From the NCBI RefSeq assembly GCF_018502625.1, contig NZ_CP075566.1, positions 1,555,001-1,619,000 of the forward strand: a DNA stretch of 64,000 nucleotides, in the 5' to 3' direction. The notes under the pieces are model-generated. The model was not told where the DNA came from, made no database searches, and worked only from the letters and a program-made list of their open reading frames with translations. This document shows, piece by piece, positions 1 through 7,204 of this stretch (its first letter is position 1; the number at the start of each line of letters is the position of its first letter). Origin of the DNA: Pseudomonas hormoni (lineage in GTDB: Bacteria > Pseudomonadota > Gammaproteobacteria > Pseudomonadales > Pseudomonadaceae). A program made the translations under genes and the position numbers.

Positions 1-149
1 GGCTCCTTGCCCGGCCACTGTGCCGGTTTTTTCGTTTTCGCCATCCGTCCAATGCTGGGCAATCGAGCGCGATGTGGCTCTCTCACGTTTAAGCACGGAT
101 TCACCCGGGCATGAGAGTGGAGTGGCACTATGGAAATTGACGAGAATGC

Positions 150-1118
150 ACCTGGCAACGCCGCGCTGGACGGGGGCGCAGCGAGCGCAGGTCCTGCGGA
201 GCATCGCTGACGGCATTCGTGCGCGTCAGGACGAACTGGCCGCCATCGAAGTGCGCGACAACGGCAAGCCGCTGCCGGAAGCGTTGTGGGACATCGCTGA
301 CACCTCGGGTTGTTTCGATTTCTATGCCGGGCTCGCCGAAGGCGCGGAACCGCACAGCGAGCAGTCGATCAGCGTACCCGATGAACGTTTCAATCCCTCG
401 GTGATCAAGGAACCGGTCGGCGTGGTCGCCGCGATCATTCCCTGGAATTTCCCGATGCTGATGGCGTCGTGGAAAGTCGCTCCGGCGCTGGCCGCAGGCT
501 GCACGGTGGTGCTGAAACCGTCGGAACTGAAACCGCTGACCGCCCTTGAACTGGCCGGTATTGCTGATCAGGCCGGCTTGCCCGCCGGAGTGCCAAGGCT
601 TTGCCGAGGGTGTGAAGCTCGGGCCGCTGGTCAGCCAGGAGCAACTGGACAAGGTGCTCGATGCCATTGCGGCCGGTCAGCAAGAGGGGGCGCGACTGGT
701 GTCCGGCGGAACACGCCCGGCCCATCTGCAGAAAGGTTATTACCTGACCCCGGCGATATTCGCCGATGTGCTGGAGCACAGTACGGTGTGGCGCGAGGAG
801 ATCTTCGGCCCGGTGGTCTGCCTGCGAGCCTTCGACACGGAAGCCGAAGCGATTCGCCTGGCCAACGACTCGCCCTTTGGTCTGGCGGCAGCGGTCATGT
901 CCCGCGATATCCCGCGCTGCGAACGAGTGGCCAGACGCTTTCGTGCCGGGATCGTCTGGGTCAACTGCTCGCAACCGACCTTTGTCGAGGCCCCTTGGGG
1001 CGGTTACAAGCAGAGCGGTATCGGGCGCGAGCTGGGTGAGTGGGGCTTCAACAATTACCTCGAGACCAAGCAAATCACCCGATACAACGGCGGACCCTGG
1101 GGGTGGTATTTGAACTGA
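150..1118 (+). pseudogene. Aldehyde dehydrogenase remnant with internal deletion and frameshift
   Basis: Two pieces of an NAD(P)-dependent aldehyde dehydrogenase of the betaine-aldehyde-dehydrogenase type lie in different frames. The first, about 155-590, carries the N-terminal NAD-binding part, including IIPWNFPML and TVVLKPSE. The second, about 597-1118, carries the C-terminal part, with EEIFGPVV, SPFGLAAAV and the end motif APWGGYKQSGIGRE. About 140 residues between LPAGV and EGVKLGPL are missing, and these include the catalytic Cys (normally in a GQCC-like motif) and the general-base Glu. The normal N-terminal 50 or so residues are also not readable upstream. An active enzyme is therefore impossible. 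What it acted on cannot be told. Confidence 0.85.
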
Positions 1119-1124
1119 GGCGGC

Positions 1125-1331
1125 TCAGGGCAGATAGCCAGCAGCCTGGACGAGGTGGTTGTCCTGCCCTGCAACGATGAGATGCATCGGCACATGGGGT
1201 TGCTCATCCACGGAAGTGACCTCAAACCCACCCACCACCAGCGGCTGTCGCTCACACATTTCGGTCGACTCTCCCGCCAGTTTTTTCGCCATTTTCGCGT
1301 GGTTCGCTGCGATTTCATTGAGAGTTGACAC
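1125..1331 (-). CDS. Small hypothetical protein (68 aa)
   Basis: The 68-codon frame begins with GTG, preceded at 8 nt by GGAGA, which decides the start. The product is soluble, with a short amphipathic N-terminus (NEIAANHAKMAKKLAGES) and a hydrophobic beta-like C-terminal half. No signal peptide or membrane segment is visible. It lies just after the aldehyde dehydrogenase remnant and faces it tail to tail. I do not recognise the family and infer no function. Confidence 0.5.
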   Translation of the reverse strand: MSTLNEIAANHAKMAKKLAGESTEMCERQPLVVGGFEVTSVDEQPHVPMHLIVAGQDNHLVQAAGYLP

Positions 1332-1566
1332 GTTACATCTCCGGGTGCCGGACCCAGCGTAAGGCTGGCGTCCATAAGTATTGATTGATTGGCCGCCACG
1401 TCAGAATTCCGTCGTTCCGGGGCAGCTACGGCCTGCGTTTGCAAAGCTTGAGCCAGAGGTTGTTACAATTTCTTGACGGGCGTTTTCAGGCGACGAATGG
1501 TGGTCGGTTGCGGGTTCTGAATCGGGCGTAAACTGGCAGGGCTACTTCATCATAAGGAGCCGCAAT

Positions 1567-1758
1567 ATGATTGCCGACCGAACGACCGCACAGACGTCCG
1601 CGGACAAAGCTGTCTGGGATCAATATTTCTGCGCTGCGCTGATTGCGGAAAGCAATCTGACGGCGCCGGTTGTAGGAGGGGCCACTCATGAGGACAGGCA
1701 GAATCTGTTGATTGAAAGAGCCAAGGCGCTCGCTGACAAGATGATGGATACCCGATAA
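1567..1758 (+). CDS. Small hypothetical protein (63 aa)
   Basis: An ATG is preceded by a good ribosome site (AAGGAG, 6-7 nt upstream). The 63-residue product is soluble and mostly helical by composition, ending in a charged helix (IERAKALADKMMDTR). An intrinsic terminator follows directly, which supports a real monocistronic gene. The family was not recognised. Confidence 0.6.
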   Translation: MIADRTTAQTSADKAVWDQYFCAALIAESNLTAPVVGGATHEDRQNLLIERAKALADKMMDTR

Positions 1759-1761
1759 ATG

Positions 1762-1793
1762 AAAAAGCCCGACCTTTTGAGGTTGGGCTTTTT
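1762..1793. terminator. Bidirectional intrinsic terminator
   Basis: AAAAAGCCC, a short ACC/GGT extension and GGGCTTTTT form a strong hairpin with an A-run on one side and a T-run on the other. It can end both the 63-aa gene on the plus strand and the DUF6124 gene arriving on the minus strand. Confidence 0.85.
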
Positions 1794-1812
1794 CATGGGC
1801 GTCCAGGCTCGG

Positions 1813-2019
1813 CTATGTCGGGCTGTCGAGTTGATCCAGCGCCCGGTTCACGTTCAGTTCGCCCAACATGATCACTTGGGCAATGCCCAGCAGGGTATTG
1901 CGACACGGCCCGTGCGTACGGTCCGCCAGGTCCATGGTCATGACATGGGCTGAGGCCAGTGATTCGCACGCGTGTCCCAGCAGGTCTTCGGTGTTGATGA
2001 GTGGGTCGAGGGTGTACAT
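1813..2019 (-). CDS. DUF6124 (formerly DUF3077) family protein, possibly start-impaired
   Basis: The frame from ATG 2019 gives 68 aa with the family hallmark: D-INTEDLL-HACESLASA, then GPCRNTLLGIAQVIMLGELNVNRALD. The function of the family is unknown. Coding similarity clearly continues upstream in the same frame (IKQTPNPPE, then EIRATPRAP) to about 2097. There the expected ATG is replaced by AAT-ATC, 7-10 nt after an AGGAG. No ATG, GTG or TTG lies in frame between an upstream TAG and codon 2019. The gene may therefore use a non-canonical start, a weak internal start, or be decaying. The upstream AGGAG lies in a hairpin. Confidence 0.6.
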   Translation of the reverse strand: MYTLDPLINTEDLLGHACESLASAHVMTMDLADRTHGPCRNTLLGIAQVIMLGELNVNRALDQLDSPT

Positions 2020-2447
2020 CGTACTAGGTGCGCGCGGGGTGGCTCGGATCTCGGCGGCGGAGGGGGCAGCTTCCGGTGGGTTGGGTGTTTGTTTGATATT
2101 GGTGAAACTCCTAATTGAAATTAAGGAGCCTTCACCCCCTCGCTACCAAACGGAGGGTGGCGGCCATACGGAGGTTGGTAGACCGGTAATTAGGAACCCG
2201 GCGCCCCCGAAGGAGCCCTGCGCATGGCCACCATAAAACAGAGACCGGACAGGTCTGCAAACGGTGCGCTACGCACCTAATTAATCCGGGCTACCAAACC
2301 CGATCACTGTTTTTTCAGTGACCGACCAACGATAGAACCCAGGCCCAAGGCGCACAAGCCGGCGGATTCTGGCGTAACCGTAGGCAATTACGCAAGGCGC
2401 TGTAGCTTTCGCGAAGTAACCGGTGAGGCTTTTAAACATGGGCGTGT
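2020..2447 (-). other. Structured-looking leader/repeat upstream of the DUF6124 gene
   Basis: No credible gene lies in these 428 bases. Read on the minus strand, they contain several hairpins. CACTG-TTTTTT-CAGTG is at about 2304-2320. CTACCAA pairs with TTGGTAG around 2141-2181. GGTGAAGGCTCCT pairs with AGGAGTTTCACC at 2101-2136, and this last hairpin buries the AGGAG in front of the DUF6124 frame. From memory, similar sequence accompanies DUF6124 genes in other Pseudomonas. That is not verified here. Confidence 0.4.
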
Positions 2448-4637
2448 TTAACAGATTGAATCAATATCCAGCGTGTGCGGCGCCCCGATGGTGTGCCCAT
2501 AGATCGAAGCCGTCAGCGCGTCCCCCTCAGGGTCTTCCGGCGCCATGGCGAACGGGTCTTTAACCTTGTTCTCAGGATGTGCCAGCCAGCGCGCCACGTT
2601 AGCCTTCAGTTGTTCAGGCTGTTCCAGCAGCGACCCGTAAAGCGCGTGTGCCGTCACCCTCTCTTCACGCACGCGTTTCAAGCGATCGACTGTGATTGCA
2701 ATCCTGCTTTTTTCCAGGCCGAGTGCTCGGATGTTGTTCTCCTGGGTGCGCGCGTAAGCCTCCGAACGCGCCGGTATTCCACGTTCTATCTCCCGTAACT
2801 GTGTGGTGATTCGTGCCAGCGAATTCGCGACCCAATTGAACTCAAGGTCCGTAACCCGCGAACGCTTGTCCTCGTGCGCTTGCCGCCACCGCAGCAGAAC
2901 CGCCCAACACGCCGGAACATATCCGCCGGCCATCAAATGATTTCCGGCCTGGAAGATCTGCGCCAGCAATGGTGGCCGATGGGGCAACCCGTTTTTCTGC
3001 TGAATCGCCAAGCTGCAAGCCGCATGTTGGGTGATGGTGTCGCAGCCGGGTTCCCACAGGATCGCGGACTTTTTCCCACGCTCAAACTCCACAGGCATGA
3101 AGTGCCGTAACGAACCATGGTGATCGTACGGCTCGCCTGTCCAGTTAGTAATGCCCGCAAAAAACACCGACAATCCGAGCGGCACGTTGACAAACGTCAA
3201 CGCCAACCCCGTTCCAAAAACATCGGCCTTAGTGTCCATCCACGTACCCGGCACGCTTGGCACCGGGTCGTTGTGGTTGACGATGCGGTGATGCACCAGG
3301 TCTTTCGCGCCTTCGACGAATTTGGCATCGCCAGCGCGGGGTGCGCCGTAAGTGTAGAGCTGGAGGGTGTAGTCGAAACCCGGGCGACGACGCAGCATTT
3401 CGGAGAGCAGCACTGCAACGGCGCCACCGAGGCTGTGGCCGCATATGATGAGCTTCTGTCCGGCGTAAAATTTTTCGAGGTATTTAACGACGAACTCATA
3501 GGCAGTTTGTGCGGATTCATAGAAACCTCGATGCACTTTGCTGTCTGTGTCTTCAAATGGCACTTGGAATGCATCTGCATCGCGTAGTCCATCCGCTAGA
3601 AGTTCATAAGTGCCACGTACCGCGATCAGTATCAGTTCATCGTTGTGAGTGATGAACGCTTGAGTATCAGTCGCGTCACTACCTAGCGTCCTGTCATCGA
3701 GAAAGTGAATTTTTGCAGGATGTTCCTGATCGCCATCTTGCTTGAGTTTGTTGACCTCATAGAGGCCCGGATCGAAAGGCACGATTTCCAGGCGTTTGGA
3801 GTACGGCACGTCCTCATACAGTGGGTAGAAGGCTTGTTTTTGCGCGGCATCGACACGCCACAACTCATCAGACTTGGCCAGCGCATCGCCGAACCAATTT
3901 CCCACGCTGGGTTGTATAGGGAAGGTCACGGTCGTCGTTTTTACCGGATGACCGTCAGGCTGCTGCCCGAAAGGGCAATAACTCAGCGTGGCCATCAGCG
4001 CGAGCTGGTAGAGATTCAGCGCACAAAACTCCGGGTCGGTCGACAGCATCGGTCGCAACGCTCGCAGAGGGCGCACTTCCAGAACCGTGTGTTTAAGGGG
4101 CATCAGCGCAACGCCTAGCTTCCCATGTTCACCCATGGTTCTCGCACGGTTCGGGCTATGGGGATAATGACGATAGACCTCGGGTGGCAGGTGTGAGACA
4201 TACTTGACCAAGTGACGTACTTCTACTTGGAGGAACTCATCCGCGCAGGCTTGTGCCGGGTTTGTCCGGGTGCGGGTGGAGTTTTGATTCAGATAGCGGG
4301 TTTGTTCGGCTCGGACTTGAAGTTCAGTTATTTTGAGTGGGTAGTGAGGTCTTTCCTGTAGAAAAACATAGTTTTTTTCACTACCTTCGTACGGTTGATT
4401 GAGCAAAACTGCTACAGGCCCTGCAGAGTGATTTGTGATTGTGGCTGTACCAGTAATATCCAAGTGGCCGCTGTATTTAATACCTTCCGAGTCAGTCGCT
4501 GTAAAAGCTAAGCCAGCGTAAGGCTCACCTGATCCGAATTCATTGACCAGCTGAAAAGTGCTCCATTTGCTTTGTAACGGACAGGCGAGCACGCGACTGC
4601 TCAAGCGTAATTCCAACTCTCTATCCAATGACGTCAT
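2448..4637 (-). CDS. T6SS lipase effector (class 3 lipase domain, Tle-like)
   Basis: The 729-aa protein has a class-3 lipase core. The nucleophile elbow CGHSLGGAV puts the catalytic Ser at residue 402. It is followed by a YTYGAPRAGD segment, NHNDPVPSVPG (probable acidic residue) and a C-terminal DHHGSLRHF (probable His). The first ~300 residues look like a beta-rich N-terminal region, and the last ~150 are helical and coiled-coil-like. There is no signal peptide, as expected for cargo loaded on VgrG. AAGGAG lies 8 nt before ATG 4637. It is the last gene of the vgrG operon, after two lipoprotein genes. Family knowledge links such lipases to periplasmic attack on phospholipids (closest in type to Tle2). 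The exact Tle family is uncertain. Confidence 0.82.
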   Translation of the reverse strand: MTSLDRELELRLSSRVLACPLQSKWSTFQLVNEFGSGEPYAGLAFTATDSEGIKYSGHLDITGTATITNHSAGPVAVLLNQPYEGSEKNYVFLQERPHYPLKITELQVRAEQTRYLNQNSTRTRTNPAQACADEFLQVEVRHLVKYVSHLPPEVYRHYPHSPNRARTMGEHGKLGVALMPLKHTVLEVRPLRALRPMLSTDPEFCALNLYQLALMATLSYCPFGQQPDGHPVKTTTVTFPIQPSVGNWFGDALAKSDELWRVDAAQKQAFYPLYEDVPYSKRLEIVPFDPGLYEVNKLKQDGDQEHPAKIHFLDDRTLGSDATDTQAFITHNDELILIAVRGTYELLADGLRDADAFQVPFEDTDSKVHRGFYESAQTAYEFVVKYLEKFYAGQKLIICGHSLGGAVAVLLSEMLRRRPGFDYTLQLYTYGAPRAGDAKFVEGAKDLVHHRIVNHNDPVPSVPGTWMDTKADVFGTGLALTFVNVPLGLSVFFAGITNWTGEPYDHHGSLRHFMPVEFERGKKSAILWEPGCDTITQHAACSLAIQQKNGLPHRPPLLAQIFQAGNHLMAGGYVPACWAVLLRWRQAHEDKRSRVTDLEFNWVANSLARITTQLREIERGIPARSEAYARTQENNIRALGLEKSRIAITVDRLKRVREERVTAHALYGSLLEQPEQLKANVARWLAHPENKVKDPFAMAPEDPEGDALTASIYGHTIGAPHTLDIDSIC

Positions 4638-4649
4638 TTCAAATTCTCC

Positions 4650-5444
4650 TTATTCTGTGCAGCCCGGGTAAATGGTGCATTGGCGTCCGTCCGGCATGCG
4701 AAAACTGCTGAAGTCCTTGTCGTTTCCAAAGCAAAAGGCGTATTGGTCTTCAAAGTTGTCTCCCATGCAGCGTTTCCAGCCGCCAGTCACATTGACCCAG
4801 GTGTCGCCAATGGCGGGGCGCTCTTCATCAGCCAACGTGATCTTCATCTTCACGGTCTTACCCGGTAGCTGATCGAGGCTGTACCCCGAAACTGGGCGGC
4901 CTCGTTCCGGCTCTCCTCGGGCGTTCGCTGCTTTGCAATCAAGGATTTTGACAATGCGTCGCTGCGCACCTGAAGTGCGAAACAGCCACTGACAATGGCC
5001 GTAGAAAGTGCTTTCGCCGGCGTCACTGAACGTGCCTTTGTACTCTTCCTCCAGGTCATCGCGGATGATGACCATTGCACTGTCCCCACCGAAGTCCCCC
5101 CGATGTGTCCAATAGGAAGCGTTGATATCCAGCTTGATACGCCTGATCACTAGCGGACAGCCACTGACTGTCCGGTACATGGCAATTTCAGAATCCGGCG
5201 TGTAACTTTCACGCCACTTCATGTTGTAGCCGACGGCCGTATTTCTTCCGCCCGGCACGGTGCAGGTTTCTCCATTGGCGGGCACATACTCGGCGATAGC
5301 CTTGTAGGCAAAGTTGGGCGGAAAATCGGCGGTTAAGATAAATGTGTCCGGCTGACTCTTGGCACAGCCGGTGATTAATGTGATGTAGAAACTCAAAGCA
5401 GAAAGTTTCAACAGCAACTTTTGCTGAGAAGAAAAGATTGGCAT
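4650..5444 (-). CDS. Putative T6SS immunity lipoprotein, copy 2 (264 aa)
   Basis: The start is taken at MPIFSSQQ (5444), preceded by AAGGACA. The N-terminal helix ends in a lipobox, LITGC, so the mature protein should be lipid-anchored on the periplasmic side. The C-terminus, a Trp/Cys-rich stretch ending PDGRQCTIYPGCTE, matches the end of the neighbouring lipoprotein, so the two are paralogues. It sits 12 bp upstream of the lipase gene. A periplasmic lipoprotein next to a T6SS phospholipase is the usual immunity arrangement. Immunity is inferred from this context only. Confidence 0.7.
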   Translation of the reverse strand: MPIFSSQQKLLLKLSALSFYITLITGCAKSQPDTFILTADFPPNFAYKAIAEYVPANGETCTVPGGRNTAVGYNMKWRESYTPDSEIAMYRTVSGCPLVIRRIKLDINASYWTHRGDFGGDSAMVIIRDDLEEEYKGTFSDAGESTFYGHCQWLFRTSGAQRRIVKILDCKAANARGEPERGRPVSGYSLDQLPGKTVKMKITLADEERPAIGDTWVNVTGGWKRCMGDNFEDQYAFCFGNDKDFSSFRMPDGRQCTIYPGCTE

Positions 5445-5457
5445 GTGATTAATGTCC

Positions 5458-6288
5458 TTATTCCGTGCAGCCGGGATATATGGTGCAGATACGTCCATCC
5501 GGAGTTTGAAAGTCCGTGAATTTCGATTCGGAGTGGCTACATGCTCCTTCGCCTAGCGATTTCGATATAGGGGCGCAGGGTTTCCAACCACTCTCTGACT
5601 TTATCCAGTTCTTCGGAAATAGCGGTCGTTCATTTTGTGTTATGCGGTATATATATCGAACAGGCGTGCGCCTAAGCTCGTCGAACGAAATTTCTTTATG
5701 TAAGTCGGGTTGATGTAAGATGTTTTCCAAAAGTTGCCATTGTTCATTGGCTTTTTTGCAAGGTAAGTACATAGATATTTTTTTGATGTCATTAGTCGCG
5801 GCCTTTATAACGAAACTAGGGTCGCATAAATTTCTGATGGTTTTTTCTCCGAGAGTGTTTTTATTAGTTTTTTGAGTAGTGCTTATAATGTCTAGGGAAG
5901 TGCTGGATCCTCGGTTGTTTGTGGACTCAATTTCGGTTTTCAATCCAGAGAGATGCATCGTGCAAGTGCCAATGTGATAGGTAAGTGGAACTTTGAATTT
6001 TATAGCTTGTTCTAAGTTTCTTGTTTCGGATTTTTCAAATTTTTGTTTGCTGTCTCGAGTGTAGTAGCCGCCGGTGCCAACGCCATAGAATTGGCAATTT
6101 TCCGGGATGCGAGGCTTATAGTAAGCTGTGTAAGAAGCGTAAAAATTCGCAGGTGTCTCAACTATTATGGTTGCACGTCGAATCCCGTAATGGCTGGTTA
6201 GCTCCATCGCCCCTTCTTTTATGAATAGTAAGCCCCAAGTACAACCAGTCAGTAGAGGCAAAGTCAGACTTAGTAAAAGTAGTTTCAT
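5458..6288 (-). CDS. Putative T6SS immunity lipoprotein, copy 1 (276 aa)
   Basis: The start is taken at MKLLLLSLTL (6288) because a lipoprotein signal (LLTGC) follows at once. A longer in-frame extension to 6456 would run into the DUF4123 gene and has no signal-like sequence. The C-terminus ends PDGRICTIYPGCTE, as in copy 2, and the body has scattered Cys residues. The DNA of this gene, especially 5640-6280, is visibly richer in A and T than its neighbours. That suggests recent transfer or fast turnover of the immunity region. It lies between the DUF4123 adaptor gene and copy 2 on one strand with short gaps, so probably one operon. Confidence 0.68.
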   Translation of the reverse strand: MKLLLLSLTLPLLTGCTWGLLFIKEGAMELTSHYGIRRATIIVETPANFYASYTAYYKPRIPENCQFYGVGTGGYYTRDSKQKFEKSETRNLEQAIKFKVPLTYHIGTCTMHLSGLKTEIESTNNRGSSTSLDIISTTQKTNKNTLGEKTIRNLCDPSFVIKAATNDIKKISMYLPCKKANEQWQLLENILHQPDLHKEISFDELRRTPVRYIYRITQNERPLFPKNWIKSESGWKPCAPISKSLGEGACSHSESKFTDFQTPDGRICTIYPGCTE

Positions 6289-6349
6289 TTTCCGACCTGT
6301 ATTTTTAATAGTGTGGTGGGGTTGTCCGAAGTAATGACGCGCGTCTGAT

Positions 6350-7204
6350 TCATATCGGACCCTTCCCCCGCCAAAACCCCACCAACTGCCGCACCCGTTC
6401 AAAGTGCTCCACCGGACTCTCATCACCCCGCACCTCCCACTCTGGCGGCAACGCAAACCCCGGCGCCTGCAAGCTCTGAATCAACAGAAACTCCAACTGC
6501 TCCGGCTCCAGCCATCCCCACGTGTCTGCCAGTGCGAGGCGCTCACGCAACCACGCATCAGGGTCATGCTCTTCGGCAAGATTGGCGTAGGCCTCAACGT
6601 GCTCGGCCAGCAAATAACGATGGGCGTTGAGCCGGCGAATTTCCGAGGCCTGCGGGTGGGGCAGGGGTGTGCGCAACCAGAGTGGTTTGTCGGGCACGGG
6701 ATACGTGCCGGGGGCAGGGTTTTGAGCGGTGTTCCAGGCTGCGCCGTCCCAGTAGCAGACGCTGATCGCCGGCCCAAGAAAGGCCGGATATTCTTCAGGC
6801 GGTAGATGTTTTAGCGCGCGGCTCAACACTCGGTTGTCGTGAAACCGGTACAGCGCCTGATAGGGACGTGTCTCGACAATCAACCGTTGTTGCCAGTGAT
6901 GGACCAACCCGCGCAAGGCACCTCTTTCCACGCTCGCGAGCCAGCCCCAGTTGCGCTCGGGATGATCCAGCAGGTCGTCGAGGCGCCGGTTACCGGACTG
7001 TTCCAGCGTGAAGATGAACGGACCGGCATCGGCCAGGTTCGCGAGGGTTGTTGCGTTGTAGACGCTCAGGTAGTGGTCATGTCCGCTGGACTTCACCAAC
7101 AGCTGACGTGTGTCGCGCTCGTTCTGCGAGTCCAGCACCAGGCACAGTTCGTGGCCCAGGCGGCGCTGTTCGTTCATCCATTGGCGGGGGAGCGTGTTGA
7201 TCAT
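6350..7204 (-). CDS. DUF4123 T6SS effector adaptor (Tap/TEC-type)
   Basis: The 284-aa protein has DUF4123 features: an N-terminal hydrophobic alpha/beta core (ELCLVLDSQNERD, HYLSVY), GPFIFTLEQS, WGWLASVERGALRGLVHHWQ and LYRFHDNRVL. Proteins of this family load a particular effector onto VgrG and are not themselves secreted. Its ATG overlaps the vgrG stop by 4 bp (ATGA), so translation is coupled to vgrG. By position it should deliver the lipase at the end of the operon. Confidence 0.88.
   Translation of the reverse strand: MINTLPRQWMNEQRRLGHELCLVLDSQNERDTRQLLVKSSGHDHYLSVYNATTLANLADAGPFIFTLEQSGNRRLDDLLDHPERNWGWLASVERGALRGLVHHWQQRLIVETRPYQALYRFHDNRVLSRALKHLPPEEYPAFLGPAISVCYWDGAAWNTAQNPAPGTYPVPDKPLWLRTPLPHPQASEIRRLNAHRYLLAEHVEAYANLAEEHDPDAWLRERLALADTWGWLEPEQLEFLLIQSLQAPGFALPPEWEVRGDESPVEHFERVRQLVGFWRGKGPI

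Noticed and set aside
1868..2236. 122-codon plus-strand frame across the DUF6124 leader
   Set aside because: It is antisense to a recognisable family protein and crosses hairpin-rich sequence. No domain or ribosome site.
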